Shown piece after piece: positions 1 to 9,827 of a stretch of DNA of 64,000 bases (positions are counted from its first letter, which is position 1; the number at the start of each line of letters is the position of its first letter). Position numbers and translations under genes: made by a program. This DNA comes from Marinobacter excellens HL-55 (GTDB lineage: Bacteria; Pseudomonadota; Gammaproteobacteria; Pseudomonadales; Oleiphilaceae). The notes below the pieces were generated by a model. The model made no database searches and had not been told where the DNA came from. It saw only the letters and a list, made by a program, of their open reading frames with translations. The stretch spans positions 1-64,000 of the forward strand of contig LJZQ01000023.1 in NCBI GenBank assembly GCA_001314845.1. Reading direction: 5' to 3'.

Positions 1-132
1 CGCCAGCTCGCGGATGTTCTTTGCTATCTCTAACCGAATACGGATAGCCCATATTTGTTCGAGTTTGAGCGGTAGCTTCTGGCCGACGAGCTTCCCTTTA
101 TTCCAGGGCGCTTTGCTGATAGGAAATGTCAT
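1..132 (-). CDS. Tyrosine recombinase/integrase, N-terminal fragment
   Basis: The minus strand opens with ATG at 132 and stays open for 44 codons to the window edge, beginning MTFPISKAPWNKGKLVGQK. The run PWNKGKLVGQK followed by LKLEQIWAIRIRLE matches, from memory, the start of a short (about 200-residue) tyrosine-type recombinase family common in proteobacterial genomic islands. The catalytic Arg-His-Arg-Tyr part lies outside the window, so activity cannot be judged. It is transcribed in the same direction as, and downstream of, the large nuclease-NTPase gene, which suggests that gene is island cargo. The frame is clear; the family call rests on N-terminal similarity only. Confidence 0.72.
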   Translation of the reverse strand, partial: MTFPISKAPWNKGKLVGQKLPLKLEQIWAIRIRLEIAKNIRELA

Positions 133-359
133 GACGTGGCCCTCTTTGGAGGGTAAGGGCCCTTAAGTATGGCTCAAAGGATTGTTCTCTGCTGGCCGAC
201 CTGGTCGCAAAGCGAACATTCAGATCGACCAAAGGCGGACCTTTTCCTGGGCCGCACTCCCCGTTAACTTCGCCTCCGATTCACTGGAAGCTCTAACGTC
301 TTGGTAGGGGAGCTACCCGTTACTGAAGATGTTCGAAGGGAGTTGATGTTACCTTACAG
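133..359. other. Intergenic region with short repeat shared with 4.35 kb
   Basis: No coding sequence is evident between the integrase start and the stop of the large NTPase gene. On the plus strand near 209-231 it holds AAAGCGAACATTCAGATCGACC, which recurs with two mismatches on the minus strand near 4352-4374, on the other side of the NTPase gene. The two copies therefore form a widely spaced inverted pair around that gene. The integrase promoter is presumably also here, but I could not pick convincing -35/-10 boxes. Confidence 0.4.
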
Positions 360-3300
360 TCACTCAAACCGTTGTTCTCGGTCTTCGTCTTCCCGCCGCT
401 CACGCTCTCTCTCGTATTCGATCAACTTAGCCAGTTTTGCAGACACCGACTTAACAGCCTGAGAGATGTCTGGGCGCTCGTGTTCGACTAACCTACCAAT
501 GGCATCCGCCCGAGATTGCATCACGCTCGCTCGGCTGCCAGAACAAGATGATGGAGTGACGCGCTCAGCGAATGACTCGAGAACAGCTTCTGGGTTAGGA
601 GAGGCCTCCAGAAGCTTAATTGAGGACTCAGAAATGGTAACTGTTTTTCCATGATCTTTATCCTTTGACCAAAGACTGATACCCGCGGCAATAGATGCCC
701 ACGCGCCGTGATCGTTTTTAGCACGGCACCATTCGATCAGAACATCCACATCGGTTTTGGAGAGAGGAGACTCACGCAATCCTTCATCTCTAAGAAAGAA
801 CAGTCGTCGATGTTGTTCTTTTTCAGTGCCCTCAAAAACACGATGGAGAAACGCCTCTGGCATCCATGCGATAGTCGTCGCGATAGCACTTTCAAATTCA
901 TGAATGTAGCCATGGTGCTCATCAATGACCGCAATGATCGTGTCCAACCATTCCCGCTTTTCGGCCTCGTTTCCGTCAAAGCGCAACGCAGAGCTGACGA
1001 CGCGCTCCATGTTGTAGTCCATGGAAGCGCCGGCGTGACGGTAATCTCCTTGGATCATCTGGGTCGCGGCCCTAAGACCGATCCGCCTTAGGGCCAATCC
1101 AAGCGTATCAGCAGCTTCCTCTTTGGCAGGTAGCTTCATACTTAAGGCTTCCAAAACCACGTCATCGCCGTTCGGTTTACTTAGAAGTCGTTCAGCAAGA
1201 TCAAGAACACGGCCTCCGGGCAGGTGAGCATACCCGTCCCGCCACAGGATTGATCCATACATTCGTGGGTAAATGGCAGGTTCATCCAAAAGCGCCACAC
1301 AGCGATCCAAGTCCGTTTCTGTGAACTCCCGCTGGGGATGCAATCCGACAAGTACGTTTCGAAGTTGAGGGTGTTGTGCGCATTGGTCAAGTAGCTCCTG
1401 CGCTAATGCTGGATCTAAAGAGTCAGCGCCTTCAATGAACCCGCCAAAAACTGCAAAGTCCTTATTGCCTTCGGGCTGCTGTTCCAGCTGATCGATGAGT
1501 TGCTGCCAAACAACTCGCAGGTCATGACATCCCTTCGTCAACCCTCTCCCAAATGCGGCGCGATAGGGCATCCAATCGTTAGAGAACAAATCTAGACCCA
1601 ACTCGTTGAGTTCATGGTCTGATGCTGCGAATTCATGGCCCAACTGGAGCGCCTTGGCTCCAAGTCGCTTCTCCGTGTCCCGATACTTGTTGGTATCCTC
1701 ATGATCAAAATTGGCGTCTAGCGCCCAATAGTCGTGCCCTTTGCCGAGCACGTATGTCATTATTTTCGGAATCAGGTCATCGGGTTTTAACTCCTTGTCC
1801 AAAAGGGCAAGGTTATCTGGCAGTGGCTCGGAACTATCCTCTTCTTTGCGCTTGGTGTGGTCGAAATAGATCGTCGATCGGACTGCTTTCCAGCCCTCGA
1901 CCCAGGGCCGATTGGTATTTAGCTTTCGAGCAGCATCGGTGATTTTGTTCCTCATTGCTTTGTGGTGCCATATCCCTCGAAACTCGTTCGCCAGGGTCTG
2001 CCGTGCGGGGCCTTCAAGATTCGGGTCGCCCGAGGTTCCCAACCGTACCGCAACGTTGATAAAGGCACCGCGCCACTCCGCGAGTTCATCGTGGCTGGGT
2101 TGAAATCCAAAATCTCGTGGACGAGCGCCAAACTCGTTCATCCCATCTCCTGTCCACGGCGGCCCGCTCAAGGCAGTTGCAAGCATACGGAAGCCCAGCG
2201 ATCTGCGTTCAGCCACGTCTGATGAAAGGCATTCATTCATGATCGCAATGCGCTGGGCCAGAGAGGCATGTGTGCCAGATAGGTACGCCTGGAAAAACTG
2301 CGTGATCTTGCCTCGAACCGCGTCGTAGTTGTTGTTCTCATCTTCGTAGTCCGACATCCGGATTAGTAGTCGGGCGCAGCGGTCGAAGGCGCCCGGTTCG
2401 TATGCCAATTGCTGCAAAAGCGTGAGAACGGTTGCCCTCTGTGGATTACGATGTGGTGCCATACCCTCGAAGTCAGGCGCGGTGAGCTCTGCTTCAATTC
2501 GGTCGAGGAGCGCCTCAGGTGCAACCGGACCGATATACTCGAGCATTCTTGCTGCTACATCGTCTAGGGCTAATATCCGCCCCAGCAATCCGTCTGGCTG
2601 GAGCCAAGCCTCAACGATCTCTTTCGCAACGGGGTGGTCGTGCAACAGCCCCAGCCTGTGTGCGAAAGACATTAACAGGCGTTGACGACCGGAGGCTTCA
2701 AAGGTCGTCCTGAGTTGATCAACCGGGATACTTTCAAGTGCCGATGCTGCCAGCTTGTTTGCAATGGCATGGGGCAGTATGGCTCGCCAATGCCCCCGCT
2801 TCTGCATAACATGGCGGTCTAAAAGGACTTTCACGGATCGAAACAGTTGACGCTGGGAATGCCCCGAAATCGAACCCAACACTTCCAACTCGCTGTTATC
2901 GTCCCCAGAGATTGGGACCGAGAACGAATATGCCAGAGACAGTATTTCAGCCTGTTCCCGCAGACTCTCGTCTGGATGATTGCGCTGCTCAAACAAGCGG
3001 TCAAACAGTTGCGCGTCAGAAAGCTGAGCCAATCCCTCGCCTTCCTCTACTCTCTCTGCGATTGCCAGGGATACCCTCGCATTCCCGTCAGCAAACTCCG
3101 CTATCCGGCGGGCGTTGATCTGACCGATGTTGGGGAAGCGACGGATCAGAAGCTGTTCAGCCACCTCCGGTCCGACTGCCTCAATATGGATTACCTCGGT
3201 TGTCTGAGGCTTATCGTCCCTAATGTCGTACTCAACGGTGATGAGGCGTACTGCGGCGCTTGCGGCTGATACTTTGCTGGCTAACGTAGAGTGTAATTCT

Positions 3301-4214
3301 GATGGGCAATTATCGAGAATCATGACGGCACGCCGACTCTCAGCAATAAGCCTGTCTAGCATTGCTGCTGCCGAAGGGTCCGGTTCAGCACCCGTATCGA
3401 CGTAGATGGCGATGGTTTTATCTAGAGCGTCTGAACCAACCGTTTCGTCGAAGAGTGCCTGCACGATCCTGGTCTTACCGACCCCGGATAAGCCCGTGAC
3501 ACGAATAGCTTTCTTGGTGGACCGAATCAGTTCCCGCATCGGATCGATGGCGCCTTCAATGCTTAGTTTCTGGCCCTTTTCTGATGGGAGCGTGACCGTC
3601 ACGCCTGGGGCAGAAATCAGGTTGTCAACGACATCGCGTGGTGGATTGCTCCAAGCACCGTACGGCTGCCAGCCGGAGTAGCCCTGGCCGAGCTTTCCTT
3701 TTACCCAAAGCATGATAGAAGGATGCTGTCGCAACCATTGAGTCAGCTTCGAACGGTCGTAAAAGTTCAGATGTATATTGTCACTATTGGGGTCATTTTT
3801 TATGGCATCCCGCATAGCCTTTAAGCGTTGCTTCAGCATGGGAGGTGAGCAATCATCACCCAAGCTGACGATAATGTAGCTGCCGCCTTTCGCAGCTTGC
3901 TCAGTGATCGTCGGTGACAATTCGCCGCCGGTGACCATTTCCTTAGTGATTTCGGCCCTCGGCATCGAATGTTTCTTGGCTTGTAGGATCGTGTCGGCCC
4001 TTTGAAGAAAGCCGGTGTTTAGGGTATCGACGGGAGCCTGGACATGGATGTCAATTCCTTCATCAGGCGCATTGATTGAACCTGACCAGCTAACCCATGC
4101 AGGGCTATGGCCATGCGCTGCTACTTCGGCCTCGGCGAGGCGAGCAACCAACTCTTCTAGCTGAGTATCAGTCAGCCGGAGTAATTCGTCTTTCTCGAGG
4201 TCAAATATTGCCAC
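360..4214 (-). CDS. Avs-like STAND NTPase with N-terminal PD-(D/E)xK-type nuclease domain (candidate defence protein)
   Basis: 1284 residues. Residues about 40-120 look like a restriction-endonuclease-like fold: WSGSINAPDEGIDIHV supplies Asp55 and ILQAKK supplies the Q-x-K (Gln78, Lys80) of Mrr-type nucleases. A P-loop follows, GLSGVGKT at 241-248, with Walker B-like VMILDNC near 297-303. The remaining roughly 900 residues are helical, probably repeat-rich, and end in a charged coil (ERERERREDEDRE). Nuclease effector, STAND NTPase and long C-terminal sensor is the Avs antiphage architecture; that reading is inference. The GTG start is chosen because an AAGGTGA ribosome-binding site lies 4 to 10 bases upstream and a stop lies four codons upstream in frame. 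It sits beside an integrase, and its base composition looks less GC-rich than recA-mutS. It could instead be another nuclease-ATPase of unknown role. Confidence 0.7.
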   Translation of the reverse strand: MAIFDLEKDELLRLTDTQLEELVARLAEAEVAAHGHSPAWVSWSGSINAPDEGIDIHVQAPVDTLNTGFLQRADTILQAKKHSMPRAEITKEMVTGGELSPTITEQAAKGGSYIIVSLGDDCSPPMLKQRLKAMRDAIKNDPNSDNIHLNFYDRSKLTQWLRQHPSIMLWVKGKLGQGYSGWQPYGAWSNPPRDVVDNLISAPGVTVTLPSEKGQKLSIEGAIDPMRELIRSTKKAIRVTGLSGVGKTRIVQALFDETVGSDALDKTIAIYVDTGAEPDPSAAAMLDRLIAESRRAVMILDNCPSELHSTLASKVSAASAAVRLITVEYDIRDDKPQTTEVIHIEAVGPEVAEQLLIRRFPNIGQINARRIAEFADGNARVSLAIAERVEEGEGLAQLSDAQLFDRLFEQRNHPDESLREQAEILSLAYSFSVPISGDDNSELEVLGSISGHSQRQLFRSVKVLLDRHVMQKRGHWRAILPHAIANKLAASALESIPVDQLRTTFEASGRQRLLMSFAHRLGLLHDHPVAKEIVEAWLQPDGLLGRILALDDVAARMLEYIGPVAPEALLDRIEAELTAPDFEGMAPHRNPQRATVLTLLQQLAYEPGAFDRCARLLIRMSDYEDENNNYDAVRGKITQFFQAYLSGTHASLAQRIAIMNECLSSDVAERRSLGFRMLATALSGPPWTGDGMNEFGARPRDFGFQPSHDELAEWRGAFINVAVRLGTSGDPNLEGPARQTLANEFRGIWHHKAMRNKITDAARKLNTNRPWVEGWKAVRSTIYFDHTKRKEEDSSEPLPDNLALLDKELKPDDLIPKIMTYVLGKGHDYWALDANFDHEDTNKYRDTEKRLGAKALQLGHEFAASDHELNELGLDLFSNDWMPYRAAFGRGLTKGCHDLRVVWQQLIDQLEQQPEGNKDFAVFGGFIEGADSLDPALAQELLDQCAQHPQLRNVLVGLHPQREFTETDLDRCVALLDEPAIYPRMYGSILWRDGYAHLPGGRVLDLAERLLSKPNGDDVVLEALSMKLPAKEEAADTLGLALRRIGLRAATQMIQGDYRHAGASMDYNMERVVSSALRFDGNEAEKREWLDTIIAVIDEHHGYIHEFESAIATTIAWMPEAFLHRVFEGTEKEQHRRLFFLRDEGLRESPLSKTDVDVLIEWCRAKNDHGAWASIAAGISLWSKDKDHGKTVTISESSIKLLEASPNPEAVLESFAERVTPSSCSGSRASVMQSRADAIGRLVEHERPDISQAVKSVSAKLAKLIEYERERERREDEDREQRFE

Positions 4215-4550
4215 GCATTCACCTTAGTAGAGCCTCGAGCTGTTTTGCCCAGAGGTAATCATCTAATCCAGCCAACATGATGAAGTGTGCCTGTTGGAAT
4301 GCTTTTGTGAAAGGTCTGATCTTGAACCGCGTTCGTGGAGGCAGTTCGGTCGACTTGAATGTTCGCTTTTGTTTAAAAGAAAACATTTTGGTCGGCCACA
4401 AGCGGTTGCCTGTGTGACCATAAAGTGGCCAAATTGACCAGCTTATGGTTCCCATAACAACCAATATCGAGAGTCTGCTCAAGATGACCATTGCCATATG
4501 AGAAGCCGGACATGTTAGCTGGGGCTTAGTGTTTCCCTCGACTGGTAATC
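4215..4550. other. Intergenic boundary of the accessory segment
   Basis: This 336-base stretch lies between the NTPase gene and the flavodoxin gene. It contains a short reading frame (4219-4497, minus), four bases before the NTPase start, that I do not trust as a gene. Part of it is built from the repeat shared with the other flank (minus strand AAAGCGAACATTCAAGTCGACC near 4352-4374). Another imperfect palindromic section, with CGGCCACAAGCGGTTG and later AAAGTGGCCAAATTGACC, lies at 4391-4440. The region is visibly AT-richer than the genes to its right, so the island boundary probably falls here. Confidence 0.4.
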
Positions 4551-5021
4551 TCAGATAATTCCCGCATCTAGGCTGGCTGCCATCGACAACCCAAGCTTCT
4601 CACACTGTTCAACAAACACCTCCTGAAATCCCCCACGACAGATTAGAGGCTCTTGAACTAGACGCCATTTTAAGCCGGTAGTAATGCTCTCTATTGCTCT
4701 GCGAGTACCCGTGCCATCGTGACCCGCTCGAACATAGAAGGCAAAGGGCAGGCCCTGGGTTTTTTCCAGGCAGGGGTAGTAACTTCGATCGAAGAAGTCT
4801 TTGAGGGCCCCTGACATGTAACCGAGGTTTTCGGTGGTGCCAAGGATAATGGCGTCGCAGGCGAGTACGTCCTCGGGACCGGCATCGAGTGGTGCTTTAA
4901 CAATTACGTCGACCGCTTCAATATCCGGGTGGCAGGCGCCGCTCTGGATGGCTTCCCGTAATTTCAGGGTATTCGGAGAAGGTGCATGGGCGACTATCAG
5001 CAGTTTTCTTCTGTTTGCCAT
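4551..5021 (-). CDS. Flavodoxin-family / NADPH-dependent FMN reductase-like protein
   Basis: 156 residues from ATG at 5021 (MANRRKLLIVAHAPSPNTLKL); a longer frame to 5168 runs through a palindromic repeat and is rejected. The opening beta strand plus APSPNT phosphate-binding-type loop, the central IILGTTENLGYMSGALKDFFDR and the later FYVRAGHDGTGTRRA are typical of flavodoxin-like proteins that bind FMN in the cytoplasm; GxMSGxLKxFFDR is the usual flavin-side motif. It probably acts as a small quinone or flavin reductase, substrate unknown. It lies downstream of and co-directional with recA, where many relatives carry recX; no recX is present here. Confidence 0.75.
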   Translation of the reverse strand: MANRRKLLIVAHAPSPNTLKLREAIQSGACHPDIEAVDVIVKAPLDAGPEDVLACDAIILGTTENLGYMSGALKDFFDRSYYPCLEKTQGLPFAFYVRAGHDGTGTRRAIESITTGLKWRLVQEPLICRGGFQEVFVEQCEKLGLSMAASLDAGII

Positions 5022-5062
5022 AGTGTTCCGACCTTGTTCTTGCACTTGGCTCAGTGCCCGGT

Positions 5063-5170
5063 CGTTGCACGGGGTGGCCGTTCCGGGAAACGCTACGAGC
5101 ACATCCCTGTGCGCTTCGCTCCGGCCATCCATGGCCTCCGAGATTCCCGGAACGGCCACCCCATGCAACG
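5063..5170 (+). repeat. Palindromic intergenic element, copy A
   Basis: Two 27-base arms (5063-5089 and 5144-5170) are complementary except at one position. They enclose two small hairpins: GCACA-TCCC-TGTGC, and GGCCAT-CC-ATGGCC. The core between the arms begins ACGCTACGAGCACATCC. The same layout recurs at 53527-53640 (plus), 57491-57598 (minus) and 62986-63073 (minus), with arms of different sequence that remain paired. This copy lies between recA and the flavodoxin gene, with the core antisense to both. Its function is unknown; a structured mRNA element or a repeat-associated palindrome are the main options. Confidence 0.85.
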
Positions 5171-5208
5171 CCTGCCTATTTTAACGTAGGCGGTCCGGCA
5201 GAAAGAGA

Positions 5209-6261
5209 TTAAAGCAGCTCACCATTTGCTTCCGCTGGCACTTCTGCCGCTTCTTTCGCGTCTTTACTCACCGGCTTAGGCATCAGCTTATCGCGAACCT
5301 TGGCTTCGATTTCGTTGGCAAGGTCCATGTTTTCCTCAAGGAACTTACAGGCGTTGGCTTTGCCCTGGCCAATCTTGTCGCCGTTGTAGGCGTACCAGGC
5401 GCCGGATTTGTCGACGAAGCCTTCTTTTACGCCCATGTCCAGAACTTCGGCCATGTGGTAAATGCCTTTGCCATACATGATCTGGAACTCAGCCTGCTTG
5501 AACGGCGGGGCGACTTTGTTCTTGACCACTTTCACCCGGGTTTCGTTACCAACGACTTCGTCACCGTCTTTGACCGCACCGATACGGCGGATGTCCAGAC
5601 GTACGGAGCAATAGAATTTAAGAGCGTTACCACCGGTGGTAGTTTCCGGGCTGCCGAACATCACGCCGATCTTCATACGGATCTGGTTGATGAACACCAG
5701 CAGGCAGTTGGCGTGCTTGACGTTACCGGTAAGCTTACGCAGGGCCTGAGACATGAGGCGAGCTTGGAGGCCGACATGGCTGTCGCCCATTTCGCCCTCG
5801 ATTTCCGCTTTCGGAGTAAGGGCGGCAACCGAGTCTACGATGATGACGTCAACAGCGTTGGAGCGCACCAGCATGTCGGCGATTTCCAGGGCCTGCTCAC
5901 CGGTGTCTGGCTGGGACACCAGCAGCTCGTCAACATTCACCCCCAGCTTTTCGGCGTAGATAGGGTCAAGCGCGTGTTCAGCGTCGATGAAGGCGCAGGT
6001 TTTACCCTGCTTCTGAGCTTCGGCAATGACCTGCAGGGTCAATGTGGTTTTACCGGAGCTTTCCGGGCCGTAGATTTCGACGATTCGGCCATACGGCAGA
6101 CCACCAATACCCAGTGCTACGTCCAGCCCGAGGGAGCCGGTGGATACGGCAGGAATGGCTTCGCGGGGCTGATCGCCCATCTTCATCACGGCGCCCTTAC
6201 CGAACTGGCGTTCAATCTGGCCGAGTGCTGCGCTGAGTGCTTTCTTGCGGTTGTCTTCCAT
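5209..6261 (-). CDS. recA: RecA recombinase
   Basis: 350 residues, the usual length. RecA polymerises on single-stranded DNA, performs strand exchange, and triggers LexA self-cleavage in the SOS response. The Walker A box GPESSGKT is at 65-72, Walker B lies within [16 protein letters not shown], loop L2 is within [15 protein letters not shown], and the acidic C-terminal tail ends [11 protein letters not shown]. The start at 6261 follows CAGGTAACA. A LexA box lies 100 bases upstream at 6361-6376, so DNA-damage control is visible in the sequence. pncC is upstream in the same direction, a common arrangement. recX is absent from the usual downstream slot. Confidence 0.98.
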   Translation of the reverse strand: MEDNRKKALSAALGQIERQFGKGAVMKMGDQPREAIPAVSTGSLGLDVALGIGGLPYGRIVEIYGPESSGKTTLTLQVIAEAQKQGKTCAFIDAEHALDPIYAEKLGVNVDELLVSQPDTGEQALEIADMLVRSNAVDVIIVDSVAALTPKAEIEGEMGDSHVGLQARLMSQALRKLTGNVKHANCLLVFINQIRMKIGVMFGSPETTTGGNALKFYCSVRLDIRRIGAVKDGDEVVGNETRVKVVKNKVAPPFKQAEFQIMYGKGIYHMAEVLDMGVKEGFVDKSGAWYAYNGDKIGQGKANACKFLEENMDLANEIEAKVRDKLMPKPVSKDAKEAAEVPAEANGELL

Positions 6262-6360
6262 TGTTACCTGACCCTCGTTTGCCGGAGCTGCCGCACCTCA
6301 ATTTTTGTAGGTAGCAACAGCAAAATCAAAGCGATCACACCGGAGGCATCCAGTGTTTTC

Positions 6361-6376
6361 CTGTATATTTGAACAG
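6361..6376 (-). promoter_or_regulatory. LexA (SOS) box of recA
   Basis: CTGTATATTTGAACAG fits the gammaproteobacterial LexA consensus CTGT-N8-ACAG exactly at both ends. It lies 100 bases upstream of the recA start codon and downstream of the pncC stop, the expected place for an operator that represses recA until the SOS response. Confidence 0.9.
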
Positions 6377-6427
6377 TATTAAAACATAAGCGCAGGCATA
6401 GACCAACCCCCGCTTTCGCGAAAAACA

Positions 6428-6928
6428 TCACAGCGTTTTCAGAAACTCCGTAACCCCTTGCAACACATACAAAACCGACTGTCGGCGCACCTGATCACGA
6501 TCGCCATCGAAGTATTGCAGGCTGGCCCGAATGTTATCGGGGCCAGTGCCCCAGGCAAACCAGACGGTCCCCACCGGCTTATCGGCACTGCCGCCACCCG
6601 GGCCAGCCACACCGCTGATGGCAACAGCCACATCCACGCCGGCAACGCGAAGCGCGCCAGTTACCATCTGTCGGACCACCGGTTCGCTGACAGCACCATG
6701 CTCCGCCAGGGCTTGCGCCTGCACGCCCAGAATGGCCTGTTTGGCCTCGTTGCTGTAGGTGACCAGGCCCGCCATGGTATAGGCGGATGAGCCCGCCCGG
6801 TCGGTCAGTATTTTTGCCACCCACCCGCCGGTGCAGCTTTCAGCCGTGGCAATCGTTTTTCCCTGCTCCACAAGCAGGTCGCCCAAAGCGTTTCCGGCTC
6901 GCTGTAACTGATGATCTAAGGCCTGCAT
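6428..6928 (-). CDS. pncC: Nicotinamide-nucleotide amidohydrolase PncC (CinA C-terminal family)
   Basis: 166 residues. PncC deamidates NMN to nicotinate mononucleotide, recycling NMN formed by NAD-dependent DNA ligase. The family signatures TAESCTGGWVAKILTDRAGSS, GLVTYSNEAK and the glycine-rich AISGVAGPGGGSADKPVGTVWFAW are all present. ATG at 6928 (MQALDHQL) is preferred over an upstream TTG at 6940 because GGAG lies seven bases before it. It is the stand-alone single-domain form, without the N-terminal MoaB-like domain of full CinA. Pairing with recA is a conserved gammaproteobacterial gene order. Confidence 0.93.
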   Translation of the reverse strand: MQALDHQLQRAGNALGDLLVEQGKTIATAESCTGGWVAKILTDRAGSSAYTMAGLVTYSNEAKQAILGVQAQALAEHGAVSEPVVRQMVTGALRVAGVDVAVAISGVAGPGGGSADKPVGTVWFAWGTGPDNIRASLQYFDGDRDQVRRQSVLYVLQGVTEFLKTL

Positions 6929-7031
6929 GGTGTTCTCCAACGCTGTGTGACCAAACCGTTCGTTTCATCGCGAGCATTATTTTCTTACAATCCCCGCTTT
7001 CACCCAAAAGTACGATCAACCGGACGACTCC

Positions 7032-9665
7032 ATGTCAGCAGCCCATACCGATCTCTCCAAGCACACGCCCATGATGCAGCAATACCTGAGGATCAAGCGG
7101 GAGCACCCTAATGAGATGGTGTTCTACCGCATGGGTGATTTCTACGAGCTGTTTTACGACGATGCCAAAAAAGCGGCCGAGTTGCTGGACATTACACTGA
7201 CCGCTCGCGGCCAGTCCGGCGGCAATCCTATCCCCATGGCAGGTGTGCCTTTCCACGCGGCTGAAGGCTACATTGCCCGGATGGTTCGTGCAGGTCAATC
7301 CATTGCGATTGCCGAACAGATTGGTGATCCAGCGACCAGCAAAGGGCCAGTGGACCGCAAGGTGGTGCGCGTGGTGACCCCTGGCACTCTCAGTGATGAG
7401 GCGTTTCTGGAGGACCGGCGTGACAACCTCCTGGTAGCCATCTACAGCCACAAAGAGCACTTCGGTTTCGCGTCTCTCGATATCTCCAGTGGACGCTTTG
7501 CGGTGTCAGAGCTCGAGAATCTTGAAGCCTTGCAGGGTGAACTCCAGCGCCTGCGCCCGGCGGAAATTCTGATCAGTGAAGACTTCCCATATAGCGACAC
7601 TCTGCAAGGTTACACCGGCATCCGGCGCCAGGGACCCTGGTTGTTTGAGATGGACTCTGCGCGGCGCGTGATTACCCAGCAACTGCAGGTGAAAGATCTG
7701 ACCGGCTTTGGCTGTGAAGACCTGAGCCTGGCCATCTGCGCTGCCGGTTGCCTGTTGCAGTACGCCAAGGAAACCCAGCGCACCGCGCTGCCCCATATTC
7801 GCAAACTGACCCGCGAACGGCGGGAAGACGCGGTGATTCTGGACGCTGCCAGCCGCCGCAATCTGGAGATCGACACCAACCTGATGGGCGGTCAACAGCA
7901 CACTCTGGCCTGGGTGATGGACCGCACCGCCACCGCCATGGGTGCCCGGGAACTACGCCGCTGGCTGAACCGCCCATTGCGGGATGTCGGGGTAGTTCGC
8001 CAACGACAACAGTCGGTCTCGGCCCTGCTCGACGGTTTTCACTATGAGCCGGCCCATGATTTGCTCAAACGAGTGGGCGATATTGAGCGGATTCTGGCCC
8101 GCGTAGCGTTACGTTCTGCCCGGCCACGGGACCTGGCTCGACTAAGGGATGCCTTTCAGGCACTACCCGACCTCCAGGAAGCCCTGAAACCGGTCAATTC
8201 TCACCACCTGGTCAAACTGGCCACGATCATCGGCGAATACCCGGATCTGGCCGAGCTACTGGAGCGAGCCATCATCGAAAACCCGCCCGTGGTGATCCGG
8301 GATGGCGGGGTCATTCGGGAAGGCTTCGATGAAGAACTGGACGAGCTGCGCAACATCAGTGAAAACGCCGGCCAATATTTGCTGGATGTGGAAACCCGAG
8401 AGCGCGCACGCACCGGAATCAGCACATTGAAAGTCGGCTACAACCGGGTGCACGGCTACTACATCGAGATCAGCCGTGCTCAGTCTGATCAGGCACCGGT
8501 GGATTACATTCGTCGCCAGACCCTGAAAAACGCCGAGCGTTTTATTACGCCGGAGTTGAAAGAGTTTGAGGACAAGGCCCTGAGCGCCAAGAGCCGGGCC
8601 CTGGCTCGCGAAAAAGGCCTGTACGATGAGGTTCTCGAAACCGTCGCGGAACAGCTTGCGCCACTACAGGACTCAGCCCAGGCCTTGGCCGAACTGGATG
8701 TGCTCAGCAATTTTGCCGAGCGGGCCACCAGCTTACGCTTCACAGCGCCGGAGTTTACCGAGCAACCCGGTTTTGATGTGGAAGAGGGCCGGCACCCGGT
8801 GGTTGAACAACTGCTGGATGAACCGTTTGTGCCCAACAACCTGTTGATTGACGATAAACGTCGCATGCTGGTGATTACCGGCCCCAACATGGGCGGTAAG
8901 TCCACCTACATGCGCCAGGCGGCACTGATCGCTCTGCTGGCCTATACCGGCAGCTTTGTACCCGCTAACCGGGCGGTACTGGGCCCGGTGGATCGTATTT
9001 TCACCCGCATGGGCTCATCCGATGACATCGCCGGTGGCCGCTCCACCTTTATGGTGGAAATGACCGAAACCGCCAACATTCTGCACAACGCCACTGAGAA
9101 CAGCCTGGTGTTGATGGATGAGGTGGGCCGCGGCACCAGCACCTTCGATGGTCTGTCGCTGGCCTGGGCCACGGCAGAGCATCTGGCAAAAGAAATTCGA
9201 TGCTATACCCTGTTCGCCACTCACTATTTTGAGCTGACCCAGCTGGCGGATGACCTGGAGCACGCCGTGAACGTGCATCTGACCGCCACCGAGCACGATG
9301 ACAGCATTGTATTTCTGCACAATGTGCACGATGGCCCCGCCAGCCAGAGTTACGGTTTGCAGGTAGCCAAGCTTGCCGGCGTACCCCAGGACGTGATTCG
9401 TCACGCCAAGGCCCAGCTGGCGCATCTGGAAGGCAGCAGCGCCAGTGGATCCACACTCACATCACACACCGCAGAGGCGGCCATTCCGGCGCGGCCCGTA
9501 GCCGCACAACAACCGGCTGGCGAGACAGTCTTTCAGGGCGATATGTTTGCGAGCATGGACCCGAGTGAGGTTGAGGCGGCGCTGCGCAAGCTGGATGTAG
9601 ATGAACTGACACCCCGGGATGCACTGAATCAGCTGTACGAGCTCAAGGCACTTTTGCGAAAATAG
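7032..9665 (+). CDS. mutS: DNA mismatch repair ATPase MutS
   Basis: 877 residues. MutS recognises mispairs and small loops and recruits MutL. The mismatch-wedging Phe-x-Glu is F37-Y38-E39 in MGDFYELF. The C-terminal ABC-type ATPase has Walker [10 protein letters not shown] near residue 616, the signature region with [14 protein letters not shown], Walker [14 protein letters not shown] and the FATHYFEL switch. The C-terminal tail [19 protein letters not shown] is the tetramerisation/beta-clamp region of gammaproteobacterial MutS. It is divergent from pncC-recA with about 100 bases between. Confidence 0.98.
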   Translation: MSAAHTDLSKHTPMMQQYLRIKREHPNEMVFYRMGDFYELFYDDAKKAAELLDITLTARGQSGGNPIPMAGVPFHAAEGYIARMVRAGQSIAIAEQIGDPATSKGPVDRKVVRVVTPGTLSDEAFLEDRRDNLLVAIYSHKEHFGFASLDISSGRFAVSELENLEALQGELQRLRPAEILISEDFPYSDTLQGYTGIRRQGPWLFEMDSARRVITQQLQVKDLTGFGCEDLSLAICAAGCLLQYAKETQRTALPHIRKLTRERREDAVILDAASRRNLEIDTNLMGGQQHTLAWVMDRTATAMGARELRRWLNRPLRDVGVVRQRQQSVSALLDGFHYEPAHDLLKRVGDIERILARVALRSARPRDLARLRDAFQALPDLQEALKPVNSHHLVKLATIIGEYPDLAELLERAIIENPPVVIRDGGVIREGFDEELDELRNISENAGQYLLDVETRERARTGISTLKVGYNRVHGYYIEISRAQSDQAPVDYIRRQTLKNAERFITPELKEFEDKALSAKSRALAREKGLYDEVLETVAEQLAPLQDSAQALAELDVLSNFAERATSLRFTAPEFTEQPGFDVEEGRHPVVEQLLDEPFVPNNLLIDDKRRMLVITGPNMGGKSTYMRQAALIALLAYTGSFVPANRAVLGPVDRIFTRMGSSDDIAGGRSTFMVEMTETANILHNATENSLVLMDEVGRGTSTFDGLSLAWATAEHLAKEIRCYTLFATHYFELTQLADDLEHAVNVHLTATEHDDSIVFLHNVHDGPASQSYGLQVAKLAGVPQDVIRHAKAQLAHLEGSSASGSTLTSHTAEAAIPARPVAAQQPAGETVFQGDMFASMDPSEVEAALRKLDVDELTPRDALNQLYELKALLRK

Positions 9666-9827
9666 CGGGAAACGGGGCCAGAATTGATCTGTGTAATAAG
9701 GTTATAGCAGTGGAATGCTTGCGGGCACACGAGGCGCTCCCTACAATATCGCGCACCTAATTATAGATGGGGCCAGTGATCGAAGGCTCCTGATGAGACT
9801 GAATATTTACGAACCAGGGATCTGACT

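Noticed and set aside
4219..4497. 92-codon minus-strand frame directly upstream of the large NTPase gene
   Set aside because: It ends four bases before the NTPase start, which is tempting, but it is partly built from the repeat found on the other flank, has no clear ribosome-binding site or recognisable motif, and the DNA looks non-coding.
5455..6372. 305-codon frame antisense to recA, reaching the SOS box
   Set aside because: recA is certain on the other strand and this translation has no recognisable domain.
9666..9827. Gap between mutS and fdxA examined for a terminator or small RNA
   Set aside because: No stable hairpin with a T run and no recognisable RNA; it probably holds only the fdxA promoter.
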